A DNA stretch of 64,000 nt from Karalla daura (taxonomy: Eukaryota; Chordata; Actinopteri; Chaetodontiformes; Leiognathidae). The stretch's first letter is position 1. Every line of letters begins with the position of its first letter. Positions 39,289 to 50,632 of this stretch are shown here, piece by piece. The stretch is from positions 6,813,603 through 6,877,602 of the forward strand of contig CM055211.1 in assembly GCA_029224185.1 (NCBI GenBank), in the 5' to 3' direction. The translations under genes and the position numbers were made by a program. Below the pieces are notes generated by a model. It was given only the letters and a program-made list of their open reading frames with translations, searched no databases and was not told the DNA's origin.

Positions 39289-39789
39289 CTCAACACAACC
39301 TGGTGTGAAACAATCAATTACGTGTGCACTGTCTATTAATGTTGTTCCAAATTAAAATATGTGACGAGACAACACAGAATAAACAGCCCAGCTACCATAA
39401 CATGCAGTTCATTTCACTTTTTCAAACATTTCAGAGACCTGCCCCAGGCTGACCCCACGTTAAAAGTTTCTCAACAGTCGCCTGTAGTCGAAGTTGGAGA
39501 GCAGCTCAGGTCAAACCCTCCTGCTGAACAAACTGACAGGACATTGATTCATTTTCTGAACTTTAACCCATTCCATTATACATGCTTAACCTTTCAATTT
39601 TTCACCCTTCATGAGAAAAGCATAAATCCATCATCAGGTTCTCGCACAAAGACCAGATTTTCTGTTTTCTGTTTTCATCTGGACCCACAGAAGATGCTCA
39701 CAGATGCATACACGGGGCAACTGATCATCTTAATTCCACGAAATCTCCTTCCGCATGACATGCTGTCCATCTTACAAGCATTAACCACT

Positions 39790-40080
39790 TGATGTGTCTC
39801 TCACAAATGGAAACAGACTGTCTGAAGACAGCGTTGCTTCCTATTAACGCTCCCCGTTTGTGCTCCAGTCTCGCTCTGAAGCAATGATCCATGACACAAA
39901 TGATTAATGAGAGCGTGACATGTAATGTTTTATATTGCAGCGATGAAATTTTTATAAATGCCACCAAAAAAAGAGGGACAGCGGGATTGCAGGCATAGCA
40001 GCGCTATTCATAGAATTAGATACGAGAGAGAGAGCTGCGATTAGTTGTATTCTGCGTAAATATTAATGAGAAACTGCTGT
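39790..40080. promoter_or_regulatory. Candidate conserved non-coding regulatory block
   Basis: Complex sequence with ATTAATGA at 39903-39910 and ATTAATGAG at 40062-40070, the latter joined to a forkhead-like GTAAATA just upstream. A short GA run lies at 40024-40034. No reading frame resembles a protein. One of the better enhancer-like blocks in the window by motif content. Confidence 0.4.
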
Positions 40081-42589
40081 AGTACAAAGGGCAACTCTCC
40101 TTTCTCTACTTTTTCTTGATGTGGTGGGATTAAAAAAAAAAGAAAAACATATAAAATAGACATTGGAGCAACAAAGCAGGGATGTGGCAAAATACAACAC
40201 ATTCTCACACAGAAACACCAGAATTACTGTTAGGTTACACCAGGTGCATTGCATTAAATTGGGTTCATTTTTGCATGGATTTCAGATCATTCTGGAGGAA
40301 CATAAATTGAAAGTACCAAATGATCGTATCATATCATTACTTCTGTTTATCTGCTATTTACCTGTGAATAGGCTAAACCCACATTCTCCTCCCTGAGAAA
40401 GTGTTAAAAGCAGCTTCTTCCATGAGAGCTGATGAATCACAGATCAACTTTATCAACTCTAGCTCTCCGATCTAAATGAGCTTTCTCTAATTACACTGCT
40501 CCCAGTTTTATATTTCTACCAGAAAATGTGTTCACATCCGGATAAAATCTCCTCAGGCAAATTCACTGTATGCACAAAAGTTGGTCTGCATTCCTTTTGA
40601 CAGCGCAGAAGAGAAGCTCCAGTTTTTGCCTTTTGATGATTTCTTGGCTCTAGTTGCTCATGTTTGTAAATCTAGGCTAAGAATACAAAAATAACATGTT
40701 AATTCTGCTATAGATGGAATTTCTTTCACTCCCATAGGTTCTGAAATATATGCATAAGGGCATTCATTTTGACTCAAATTTCAAAAGTGCCACAGCTGAT
40801 TTATTTTTAGAGAGCAGATCCAAATAGTCTGCTTCATTCAGCGCTTACCTGCTGCTGAGAGTTCATCGTCTAGTCGCATCTAAGACGGTTTGTCAACTGA
40901 TTTTTCAAGATAAATGTCAATCTCAGCCTGTAAAATGTCAACAGTCTGCATCTCAAGTGTGCTGTATATGTTGCAGAGTAGTCATACAGTACCGACAAAC
41001 CATCAGCTTAATGATGGCCATAGCTGCAGATCTCTGCTCTGTTGACTCTCATATTGTTTGTGTAAACAGCAGCACTTGTTTGTGCCAAGTTATTCAACCT
41101 GCATAGCTCAAATTATTTATAATTAGCGTGTCATTTGTGCTCTAGGTCACAGTGTCACTGATAATTACAGACCTCATTTTACAAGATGGTACCGTCCAAA
41201 TAATCCCTGCTCTCTGGGTGGGAGTTTCACAGTGGTGTGGAGGAGTGGAGCAATACATTTTGTTTGATGATTGAGGATTTTATTCGAGCTGAGAAGAAGC
41301 TAAACTCTGTGGAGGGAAAGGAAAATCAAATAAGCGCTACAACGTTTACCAAATTAATGGCCTGATCAAAGTAGATTGTACCTGTTATTAATCCTATTTT
41401 AGGGCTGTAGCCTGAGGTTGTGCGTTTTGCATGTTGAAGTTTCCAAAGAGTTTTCGCTGCAGGGCGGCTGAGCTCAGTCTTGGGGATAGAATGAGGAGCT
41501 CACACATCTGGGGGATCAAAGTAGAGCTGCTGCTCCTCTCTGTCAGGAGGAGGCAGCTGAGGCGGTTCAGGCATCTAGCCAGGATGCCGTGACCTGGACA
41601 AGCTGTTATGAGATTTAAGTCTGGCACTAAAATGTCCAAAAAGTGCATATTCATGAACTCATGGCTGCATTATGAAGGAGCCTAAATCCTCTTAGGTGCA
41701 GGTCTTCGACATGATGTCACCAGCATGGACGGAGCAGGCACAGTCCATTACATATTCATGCAGAAACAACGTTTTTAGCAGCTTTTGCTCAGCATGTAAT
41801 TTCGCATCAGGATTATAGAGGCACAATAAAATTCCTTCGCAAAGACAAGCATTCCAATAGTGTCCTACATTTTCCTTCTGTCAGCCAAATTTACTTTTGG
41901 AATAACTCAAGCCTGACTTGGAACAAACAGTCTAAAAAGTCTACAAAGGGTTTAATTACGAATGCATGAATACAATTCCATTTCAGCAAACCTTTGCAAA
42001 ATAAATTAATTTAGGGTGCAACAACAAGGCTACATGTAATGACCTGTCAAAGACGCTTCCAAATGTGAGGCTGAAAACACACATCTCGTGCAGCAGAGTG
42101 AAACCCTAATTTGCTTTGATGATATGGAATCAACCAATGACAGGCAGATTTTAACGTGTTTTTTTATCATTATTTAATTCTCTGCACTGCAAGTGTGGTC
42201 TCAGGCACATCAACTAACACTGGTTAAATAATTCAGAGCCCTGGGCCACTGAAGCCAACGTAAAATATTAATGAAATAACACACGTTCCTGAATTCAAGC
42301 AATTAGCTTGAGTCTATCATCTCTCCAGAGTGGCTCCACAGTGGGAAGTTAAATCAGACTACTCGCAGTGTTTGAGAGCATCAGATATTTTCCAACAGAA
42401 AGTGCATAGTCAGTGCGATGGTGGTGCTGCTGAGCTAACACTGGAGTTTACCTACTTTACCTTCTTACTTGTTTAACTACTCATTAGTTTGAAACACATA
42501 CTGTATTTGCCCTGTCATGATTAAAAGTGTCACAAGAGCACTTGAAGCAAAAAGTAAGCTCTATCCTCATCACCTTTAAACGGTTCAGA
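40081..42589. other. Non-coding, nothing recognised
   Basis: Two and a half kilobases with no frame over 86 codons, no repeats of note and no transposon landmarks. Confidence 0.55.
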
Positions 42590-42800
42590 AGATAAACATC
42601 GCCACTTTGCCTTTGAATTTATGTAAATACGTTTTTATTCGGCGCTGACCCACATCTGACCCTATCTTCACCAACCTTCATTAGCATCTGGTCACCACAG
42701 ATTAGGCACCTAGTTAGGGTTTAATTAGTGAGAGGAAGTCACGCCTATTATTGCTATGAGAGCAGAAGCCTTGACTTGTAAATCCTCTTACAACACCGGA
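42590..42800. promoter_or_regulatory. Candidate regulatory block with forkhead and TAAT cores
   Basis: Contains a forkhead-type TGTAAATA at 42622-42629 and a homeodomain TTAATTAGTG at 42721-42730, in non-repetitive sequence without coding signal. It lies just downstream (in minus-strand sense) of the exon candidate at 42939-43301. Confidence 0.35.
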
Positions 42801-42938
42801 GCAAACATGCACTCTGCTGAATTACAATTGTCGGTGGACAGTGCAATAGATTCGAAAGAAGCAGAAGCAGTTTATACAGTCCTGCAGACTACACAGGCTG
42901 AAAGAGCCTGACAAGTTTCTTTTTTTGTTTTGATTCAC

Positions 42939-43301
42939 CTGTCCAGTTGTAAAAGATGCAGGAGTTTGCTGCCTCCATGTCAATAAATGCTGCAATAGAG
43001 TTCTGTGCCCTTGCTGGGGTCTTGTTGCGCAGCATGATGTATTGAACACGTTTCTCTGATAGATGGACAAACGTACGTGTGCTCCGTACTGGCACTGGAG
43101 CTCTGGCTGCAACTTTGATGATCAAGGATGTTTGTTTCTCTGCACACTTCAGTGTATCATTAAAGGTTAAGTCTTTAAGATCAAACAAAGTTGAAAAGGA
43201 AAGCGCAAAATACATAACAAGTCCAGAGCTCTCAACTCTGAGTGTGTCTAACAGAGCTGTATCAGCGAGAACAGTCTCTGCGTGTGGTCTCCTCTTGCCA
43301 G
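42939..43301 (-). other. Candidate coding exon, unrecognised product
   Basis: A minus-strand frame is open from 43326 to the stop at 42889 (145 codons). Within it, a CTGTTTCTGCAG acceptor ends at 43302 and a CAG|GTGAAT donor starts at 42938. They bound 363 bases, exactly 121 codons, entered and left in phase 1; such symmetric exons are common in extracellular modules. The translation has three N-glycosylation sequons (NDT, NKT, NWT), two cysteines, a hydrophobic LVMYFALSFSTLF stretch, and codons biased to purine in first position. I recognise no domain. Against it: the plus strand is also partly open, splice-like motifs are common, and frames of this length occur elsewhere in the window by chance. 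It could be an exon of a minus-strand gene, a pseudogene piece or noise. Confidence 0.3.
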
Positions 43302-43329
43302 CTGCAGAAACAGGCTCAGTGTAAGATCA

Positions 43330-44359
43330 AAGACGACTGTTCTTCATTTTACCACGAGTGTTCATGCATGGTCTGATTCTTGCTGAGTCTGATTAAGTGT
43401 CAGCCAGAATGACCTAAAAATGCACGGCTCAGAATAACTACAGTAGTTTACTGCAGGTAAACAGTGACAGGCGTCCTGACTGTGCAGGGAGAACTCTGTC
43501 TTGCAAGCATTTTTCCTTTGACTCTAACTGCCAGTTAAGCAGGGGTCACCTTAAGATCCTTCCAGAAGCCGATGGACTCCCCACTGGGGCTGCGCTGAAT
43601 GCAGCCGGCCACGAATTAGCAACAAATGTCAGCTTGTGGCAGAAAATATAGAAACTAGGCCTTCTCTGGCGGTGCCCTGCTGAGCATGATTAAAAGTTAG
43701 CGAGTCCAGAAATCCCTCATACCTACACTGGTGATGATTAACTCGTCTGAACATCAGTTGTTTTTGGTAAGCCACCTTTTTGCTGAGTCCTGAGAAACCT
43801 TGCTTAGGGCAGTGCCAGTCATTTTACAAGTGCTGATCCTCCTCCTCCTAAGCGGATTGGGTGGGATGTTTTGACGTTTTGCCAGCCTCGGTCAGTGATA
43901 AGGATGACCGGGTCATTTCACAGCAAGCTTCGACAAAACACTGTCTTTTTCTGGAGAGAATAAGACAACAAACTCTGTCCTTAGTGGATGCCCTTGCATG
44001 AAAACTGACATGTGCAACAGAAATAGTATGAAACTATCTTTCCAAGAAAATTTGTTTGGATGCGGAGTTGTTCACGGGGGACACAGCTGTAAAAGTGCTG
44101 ATAATTGATAAAAAAAAAAGAAAAAGCAGCCTTAGAAAAGCACATCGCAAAAGTCCAAGACAAACAATCTATGAGAGAGAAAGTCAGGGTGAGCGGCAAC
44201 ATAACGAGAACCTGCTGACAGGTTTTCTTTTTTTTTTTCTCTTCCCCTCCACTTTCATCTGCATTTACTGACTTGGAAAGTTCTGCAGCTCACAGGAGCT
44301 ATGAAGTTATCTCAAATTTAACAAATTGCCAGCCTTGTTCTGACTTGAGGCATTTCTCA
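43330..44359. other. Non-coding, nothing recognised
   Basis: No recognisable gene or element. A poly-T/C tract lies at about 44224-44246. Confidence 0.5.
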
Positions 44360-44760
44360 GCAAAAAATGGTCCAGTTTACAAAGCCATTTATTCTGAGAA
44401 TTAGAAAAATCAGGACAGCAGAAAAACACACGGTGCAGTCTTTATTCAGGAAATTAGAGAGCATGCTCTTCGCCGCCTTTTTGATTGAATTCAAAGGCAG
44501 GCAGGAAAACCAGAACCTTTCACTGCTCGGCAGTATGTTCTGTGAGGCTCTGACACTAATAACGGTCCTGCGTCGGCACATCTGTCAACTCTGCATTCCC
44601 TGCAATAAAATAAATTCTTTACAAAGGGAACATGTCCCGTGCTTTTGTGAATGCGGCCGGCACCATGTAATTTGTTAAATTTCCACCGCTGAAAGGGTGC
44701 CAATTTGTTGAGCCGGGAAAGGAATTTTCAATTTAGAGGAAAACACCTCACAAGTCTCAG
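44360..44760. promoter_or_regulatory. Candidate regulatory block with PBX and TCF-like motifs
   Basis: Complex sequence including TTGATTGA at 44481-44488 (PBX-like) directly followed by TTCAAAGG at 44490-44497 (TCF/LEF-like), and several TTAAA/ATTTA cores. Frames of 74, 103 and 70 codons are open on both strands but not protein-like. Enhancer function is inferred. Confidence 0.35.
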
Positions 44761-44939
44761 ACTCAGCCACACCAAACCCATTCTCCTCAAGTCTTTCGAC
44801 ACATGATGGAAAGCTCCGCAGAAGCTTGTAACAGAGATCATGGACGTACGGACGTACATCTTTTGTACTGTGATGTTATTGTTTTCAGACACATTTTATG
44901 GACTTTTGAGGCAGTTGAATCTCTCTGGTGTCTTGGGAT

Positions 44940-45260
44940 GAGCGAAATTTACACATGTCAATTAAAATGAAGTGAATGGAGCGCTTGAAATTTCACAGCT
45001 GCAGGGAAAGGAAATGCACTGATTATTAGAAATCATCGTAAATACACTACAGTGTGTTCAGCACGGTGCTCCTGCTGTGACTGGTGGTGGCAGTCAAGTT
45101 AACCTGATAAATGAGTTGAATTTCACAGAAAGCCTGTGTCCTTGGTGGGCGCAGCTTGTGTTAGTCTTTCGCCGTGCTGATTGATAGTGGCGGATGCTAA
45201 TTCCATGGCAAATGATGCTATTATTCAGGGGCTCAAATTGAATTACTTCATCCATTGGAT
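44940..45260. promoter_or_regulatory. Candidate regulatory block with PBX-type site
   Basis: Contains TCAATTAAAA at 44958-44967 and TGATTGATAG at 45178-45187, a PBX/HOX-like composite. No open frame of note in the main part. It is separated from the previous block by under 200 bases and may be one unit with it. Confidence 0.35.
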
Positions 45261-46689
45261 CTGCTTAACATTTTCCCCATGGAGAGTTTAGCAACCAGTG
45301 TAATCTCCCCGACTTACTTACAAGTCCTGTTTGTTATGTTGCGTCTCTGTTCCTGTTTTTTTCATTGCATCTCTACTCTATACATGAATCACTCTGCAGC
45401 TTTGGACAGTCACATTGCCTGGAAACTGAAGGATTTCTTCTTTTTTTTTCAATGCAAGGACACTAAAGTGGCCTTACAATTATTATAGCTTCTCTATACT
45501 TTAATTCTGACAATATGTGTTTTTTTCCCTGCAGCTGCTCCTGAAAATAAATAATAAAGAAAAGAAATTTGTTTAGAAAGAATGTTGTATTGGAGGTCAT
45601 CACAGCCCCAAACACACAACTTATATTCATGGACAAATACTCCTTTCAGCATTTGTTGGCATAAGTCTATGACTAAACCTATGCCTTATTCTGATGTGTA
45701 ATGTCAGATTTTTTTGTGCTTTTATATATATTTTAAAGGGTCGGCCTTGTTTGCACAAGATACGATTGTATGTTCTTGCAGCTAAGGTGCAATAAAAGAA
45801 ATTGGAGGCTGTCAAAGGCAATGAAGTGACGCAATAAAAAGTTGAAATGTTTGAAATTACTGCAAATTGCACAAGATAAAAATATCCTTCTGGAAATTGA
45901 GACCTCGCAGCTTAACAACACTATGAGAGACGCTGGAGGCTTTACCACACAATACATTTCAGGATTCACTCTCAGGATCTGCACCACTGGCTGTGCACTA
46001 GCTCACACAGCTCAGCAACATGGAAACAACATACTCGGATGAAAGGCTCTGCCCTGCAGAGACAATGGTGCATTGTGAGGACAAGTCCTGAGCTCTTGAT
46101 GGATGAGACAGAAAACAGCAGTTAACAGCCATTACTGCATGAAGCCAATTTTCCACAAGGGCTTTGACATTGAGATCACTGCGTGAACTCCAGCACAATC
46201 CAGAGACCCTGTGATAGAGAGGTACAACTTAAAAGACCGCGGCTAGTGAAGTCCCTGCATGGCCTGCGGCGGATGATGCACTCCACTGAGAGAGTGCAAG
46301 TGAGTTAAATCTGGGAGGCAAAAATTGCTGAGCAGTGTTTGCATTAGAAGACCGTGCTGCATTAGCTTCCAGAACAGGTTAAAAAGGCTGGGAAATGTAA
46401 GAGGACGATCCACTCTTATTCTGCGGGGGAACTACACAAATATGCAGTGTGCAAACATAATAATTCACACAATGGACTGACAGCATATGATGACTTCCCT
46501 CAGTAACAAGAAATACCAGCTCACAGGCCTGAGGGTCAAGATGTTTGCCAAATTCACAGGGAGAGAGATGAATTCATGGATCATTGATATGATGAATCAT
46601 GGATCCAGACACACCAAAATTGTGGACATTTCAGCAGAAGTGCAGCCGGAAACTGAGCTTATTCTGTAGAACAAACTTGCAGATGGGAT
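45261..46689. other. Non-coding, nothing recognised
   Basis: Frames of up to 84 codons on both strands, none recognisable. AT-rich around 45480-45900. No repeats of note. Confidence 0.5.
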
Positions 46690-47020
46690 TTGGCTGCAGT
46701 ATTTGTATTACTGTCACAGCTCCTTCTTTTGCTCTCCACCAGGCCTGTGTTCAAGGGGGACGATTGCTCGTCCGCCAGCAAACCTGCAGGGCCCATTTGT
46801 GTACAGAGTATCCAAGAGTGATGAGCCAGGACGAGTGAATATAGCCACACAAGCCAGTTGTCTTTGCTCCCAAATGGGAAATCCCAGAGTGAGAAGCAGC
46901 CTGTCAGCTCCATCAACGCCAGGATAATCCCACAGACGAGACGGCATTTTTATTGGCCCTGTGTCTCGCTCCAGCACCAAGACTACCAGTCAGTGATGCT
47001 TCTCCCTCTCAATCTGAGAC
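46690..47020. other. GC-richer block open in several frames
   Basis: Frames of 74-88 codons are open on both strands here. A pyrimidine tract ending in CACCAG near 46741 could serve as a plus-strand acceptor. None of the translations is recognisable. Openness in many frames at once reflects few stop triplets in GC-richer sequence more than coding. It could equally be a regulatory block. Confidence 0.3.
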
Positions 47021-47810
47021 CTTATTTCTTCTTGCAGGTGTACAGTCAGGGATGCACTCACAGGTGCTTATGGAAACACATGCAAAACACATGTAGAGGA
47101 CCACTGCACCACTAGATTAATGCACTTAGGTGTCAGTCTAGAACTCTGCATGTTTAGGGATGTTTGGCAATGTTAGGCATTCACAGGCAATACAGATTCA
47201 CCAGGGATTATTCTATTCATTCATCACTTTTGTTAAAACCACCAAAAGTCACCACAATTGTAGAATTGCCCACCAATTTCCTCTGCTACCTTCCTAATGG
47301 GTTTTTAATGGGTATTTCAGAGGATCCAAGAAAGGTTGTAGTTTTGCTCGAGTCGCAGCGAACAGATGGCATTCCAGGCAGGGAAAGACGGGAAGAAATC
47401 AAAGAGTTTATTGATCCAGCAGCTTAATTAAACAAGAGTGAGTGTCAGCGCTTGGACTGCATCGTGACTGCACCTCACAGCATCTGGTATGAACCTTAGC
47501 GTCAGAGGGGAGCACGGAGACACCGATACATAAGGAAGTAGGGGATGAGACAGAGTTTGAAGATCACCCACACACATCTACACATGCTGCTCAGGTCTAC
47601 AGCAGGCTGTAGACTGAACAGTGTCGGTGAAGAAAATCTTTGACAGCTTTACAAGATTCCTAGGATTGTGTGATGTCTCTTTGCAATCTCTCACTACAGT
47701 CCTTCGCCCTGGGTTGCTCCAGCTTTACATTATGTTTTTGCTCTAAATAGGTCTCTCCGATAACTGTGAACAAACAACATAATCTTTAAATTACATGAGA
47801 CTTTTGAAGA
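47021..47810. other. Non-coding, nothing recognised
   Basis: No supportable feature. The 87-codon plus-strand frame at 47164-47427 is unrecognisable. Confidence 0.5.
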
Positions 47811-47816
47811 GCTCAC

Positions 47817-48015
47817 ACACACACTGATATTGTATGGGCTCTGTATGGGCTCCATTTCAGGAGGGGTGAGTTGGGGGGGCTGTCGGAGGGAGACTGATGG
47901 AGGCTGGCAGACAGGCGTTTAGGGAGGAGTCCGTCTGTTCCACGGCGTGGCAGAGCCAGCCACCATCCATCTCCATTATACACATCCACATGCCACTGGG
48001 CAGGGAACAACTCCT
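47817..48015 (-). other. Candidate exon with an SH3-like C-terminal signature
   Basis: On the minus strand, a long pyrimidine tract ending in GTCATCCTCAG (AG at 48017-48016) precedes an open frame running to a stop just past 47813. The translation includes VDVYNGDGWWLAL followed by GTDGLLPKRL, then a serine/proline-rich tail. The GDGWWLA...G..GLLP arrangement resembles the second half of an SH3 domain (Src family: GDWWLA...G.TGYIPSNYV), though the terminal SNYV is not conserved. A GTGAGC donor-like site starts at 47816, giving a 199-base exon entered in phase 1. The first half of an SH3 would have to lie in an upstream exon outside the visible frame. Could be chance; its proximity to the G-quadruplex array, whose complement forms the pyrimidine tract, is notable. 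Confidence 0.25.
47831..47852 (+). repeat. 11-bp tandem duplication
   Basis: TGTATGGGCTC occurs twice in direct succession. It lies within the 3' end of the possible minus-strand exon. Confidence 0.9.
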
Positions 48016-48035
48016 CTGAGGATGACCAGAGAGGA

Positions 48036-48090
48036 GGGAGGGTGGGAGGGTGGGAGCGCTGGGTGCAGAGGAGGAGGGTGGGAGGGTGGG
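48036..48090 (+). repeat. Tandem G-quadruplex motifs
   Basis: GGGAGGGTGGGAGGGTGGG at 48036-48054 has five G3 tracts separated by single bases. GGGTGGGAGGGTGGG at 48076-48090 has four. Both satisfy G3-N1 rules for very stable parallel quadruplexes. The two lie in GAGGAGGG-type units about 40 bases apart and look like an imperfect tandem duplication. The complement is the pyrimidine tract before the candidate exon at 47817-48015. Confidence 0.85.
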
Positions 48091-48169
48091 ATGGAGGGAG
48101 TGTCTGTCACAGCGTTATGCTGCTAGTCCCAGCTCCTGCTCCTCTTCTTCCTCTCACATGTTGCGCATG

Positions 48170-48176
48170 TATAAAT
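48170..48176 (+). promoter_or_regulatory. TATA-like motif downstream of G-rich array
   Basis: TATAAAT lies about 80 bases downstream of the G-quadruplex array, in locally GC-richer sequence. The arrangement resembles a TATA promoter with an upstream G-rich element. No start codon with a recognisable product follows, so this is weak. Confidence 0.2.
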
Positions 48177-48954
48177 CACTGACGAAGAAAGCGGAGCAGT
48201 CAGCTGGACGAACAGGATTTGAATTCATTCTGGGAGCAGGCTCTCTCTGCTACACATCAACATTCCTCTATTGATTTTTTCCCTTTTCAGCTCAGGCCAA
48301 CTCTAGACAAATCTGAATCTCGGAAAAGGAGCACTGAGAGAGAAAAAGTGTAATAATTAATCGTTGATACAAAAAATCGTCCCCTGTTCACTGAGAGGAA
48401 GAGTAAAATCTGTCTCAGTTGTGCTAATGGATCTGACTGGCTGTGAATGGTTTCGACTCTTCACGATGCTATTTCCACGGTCACAATTACAATTTGATAA
48501 ACATATTGTCTTGACAAAAATTCCCATCAACGTTGTCTTTCTCAGAACTACATTTGGGTACTACAGCACTTTTATTGTATTGCATTAATCCCCAGTGACA
48601 TAAAAGACATTTTGGGCGTTTTACTTGCATTTACGGCTGCAGAAGGTTTGAGGCAGAGAGCCATAAAAACCGACTGCCAGGGAGGAGGATGACATGACAA
48701 AATCCAAAATTACCACACAGAGATGGATCACTGGGCAAGCAAGGGGAATTGTTGTCAACACAATGAGGAAGAGAAAAAAAATGTCCAATCTGTCTGCACC
48801 ATTTACTGAAGAAAATCCTAATTTTCACCCTCAACTATTTACCTGGCCATGTCTGAAGGCACGGGAGGTGGGGGGGTATACACACAATGTCTAAAAGAGA
48901 CAAAAATTGATTTGAAAGATTATGTCAAGGCATAAATGGCGAGCTAGAGATATG

Positions 48955-48968
48955 GTTGCCATGGGAAC
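48955..48968 (+). promoter_or_regulatory. RFX X-box-like palindrome
   Basis: GTTGCCATGGGAAC differs from the perfect RFX X-box palindrome GTTGCCATGGCAAC at one position. It is the best X-box-like match in the window. No transcription start is visible nearby. Confidence 0.45.
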
Positions 48969-49738
48969 AGAAACCAGAAGGACTGCACTCGAGTGGTAAT
49001 TATCAATCACATTAATTGAGTTAAACTGAAAGAGACTTATCACGGACACAACTCAAGTTACCTCATCTAACTACTTGTCAGACAACTGCTCTACATTAAG
49101 GAAAACTATAGCCTTTTGCAATGAACTGAGAGGAATTGTGAAAGTTGAAAATGTACACTTGAAGTAGAATCATTTTTATGTAAGTATCTCATTTCTAGCT
49201 GGCATTCTACTGGCTCACATCACATCTTTCACGAACTATTAGCTCCATCAGTAAGTTGAAAACGCTCCAGCTGTCTTTTTAATGCTTCCAGCTGAGGCAT
49301 TTTAACAGATAATTGTGATAAGACACTTAAATGCACACCTGATGTCTTGATAAATGACACTCCATCCTCACCTGGTGCTGACTCAAAACTCTTCCAGGGA
49401 GGTGCCAGTCAGTCTTAAAAACTACAAACACGCAAGAGGATTTATTTCTCTGCTTCTTTTCTCTTCTCCTTTCCTCTCTTAACACATTCCAACAGTATGA
49501 GGGATAGATTTCCCCTTAGACACAGGTGAAGAGGGCCTGATGTTAAAAATGGAGGCATGCCAGCTGGTGTGTAATCACTGTTTTAACCTCCCTCCCGCTC
49601 ATTAATCAAAGTCCATGTATACAAGCTGGAGATGTGATCCTCCAGCACTCGTCCACCACATATATCCTCTCTCGTACATCTAACTAAGAGGCATGAGACA
49701 GGTAGGGGAGGCTGCACACTGGAATAAAGTGTATGTTT

Positions 49739-49786
49739 GCAATATGCAATGATGCAATATGCAATATGCAATATGCAATATGCAAT
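49739..49786 (+). repeat. GCAATAT heptamer array
   Basis: Five perfect GCAATAT units, one eight-base variant (GCAATGAT) in second position and a partial final unit. Each junction creates ATGCAATA, a near-octamer, so the array is a row of POU-like or C/EBP-like half sites. It may be a minisatellite only. Confidence 0.95.
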
Positions 49787-50620
49787 GGTTTAAAAAGTCA
49801 AAAATATGTCCGAAGCCTTGCCAGAAGCTGGACTTACACCTATCAGTTAAAATCTGCAACCCACAAGCAGCTGGACGTCATGGAAAATGGAGCTGAACCC
49901 AGAGCCTCAAAACAAGCACTTTTGTCTCTGCAGACGGTGAATATGCAGTTTCTGCTTTGAGGGGTTTTATCTTTAATCCTGTCCAGTAGGCATTTAGAGG
50001 AGAGTGAAAAAATCAGCAAACTGGAGTCAATTTCAAGGTTAAATCAGAAGTAATTTGCAATGAATCTGGGTTGTCTGATTTATGGCATGACTGTGTCAAC
50101 TGTACACTACAATTTGACCGAAAAATGTAACTGCTGCCTGGATTATGCTCTCCAATAACATTTGTTTCCAGTTAGGGTGCATAGAAAAATTGTGTTCTTG
50201 GTTAAAGGTGAAAGAAAACACATTTTCATGCAGTGAAGTTTGGCAGATATTATGTCTTTCCTCATTATGCTGATAAAAACCTAATCAAGGCTGCATTACG
50301 ATTCCATCAAAATGGATTAGATTTTTCTAGTATCACGCTGATTGTTAATCCAGAGTGCATTTAATTTCAGGTTAACCTCAGAGATATGGATCATCAGCGT
50401 TGGCGTGATGAGGGTTTATAACAACCATCCAGGCGCTATTAATTTTGAAAATGTACTCAACACTTGAAATAAAGACTTAATTAATCTTGTTAGTTGCACT
50501 TCTTAACTCATATGTGGATTTATTAAGTTGCATGTCATTTCTTTCTCCAATATTGGTCCAGCGTTACTGTCTCGATCCAAAACTGAATTTTGTTTATATA
50601 ATTGCTGCTGTTATGTACAG

Positions 50621-50632
50621 TATATATATATA
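50621..50632 (+). repeat. Short (TA)n run
   Basis: Six TA dinucleotides. No other association. Confidence 0.9.

Larger units (their letters stand above)
37601..39789. other. Non-coding with several microsatellites
   Basis: Simple repeats are listed separately. The 143-codon frame at 39361-39792 is unrecognisable and likely chance. No genes identified. Confidence 0.5.

Noticed and set aside
46690..47020. Several open frames and an acceptor-like CACCAG
   Set aside because: Frames are open on both strands at once and give no recognisable protein. The absence of stops fits the higher local GC.
47164..47427. 87-codon plus-strand frame ending in DGIPGRERREEIKEF
   Set aside because: DGIP superficially recalls the RT motif, but there is no PG before it and no following EFYK, and no other LINE landmark nearby.
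48050..48274. Plus-strand 74-codon frame through the G-rich array, with a serine run
   Set aside because: The glycine/glutamate and serine runs come from low-complexity DNA, and no homology is recognised.
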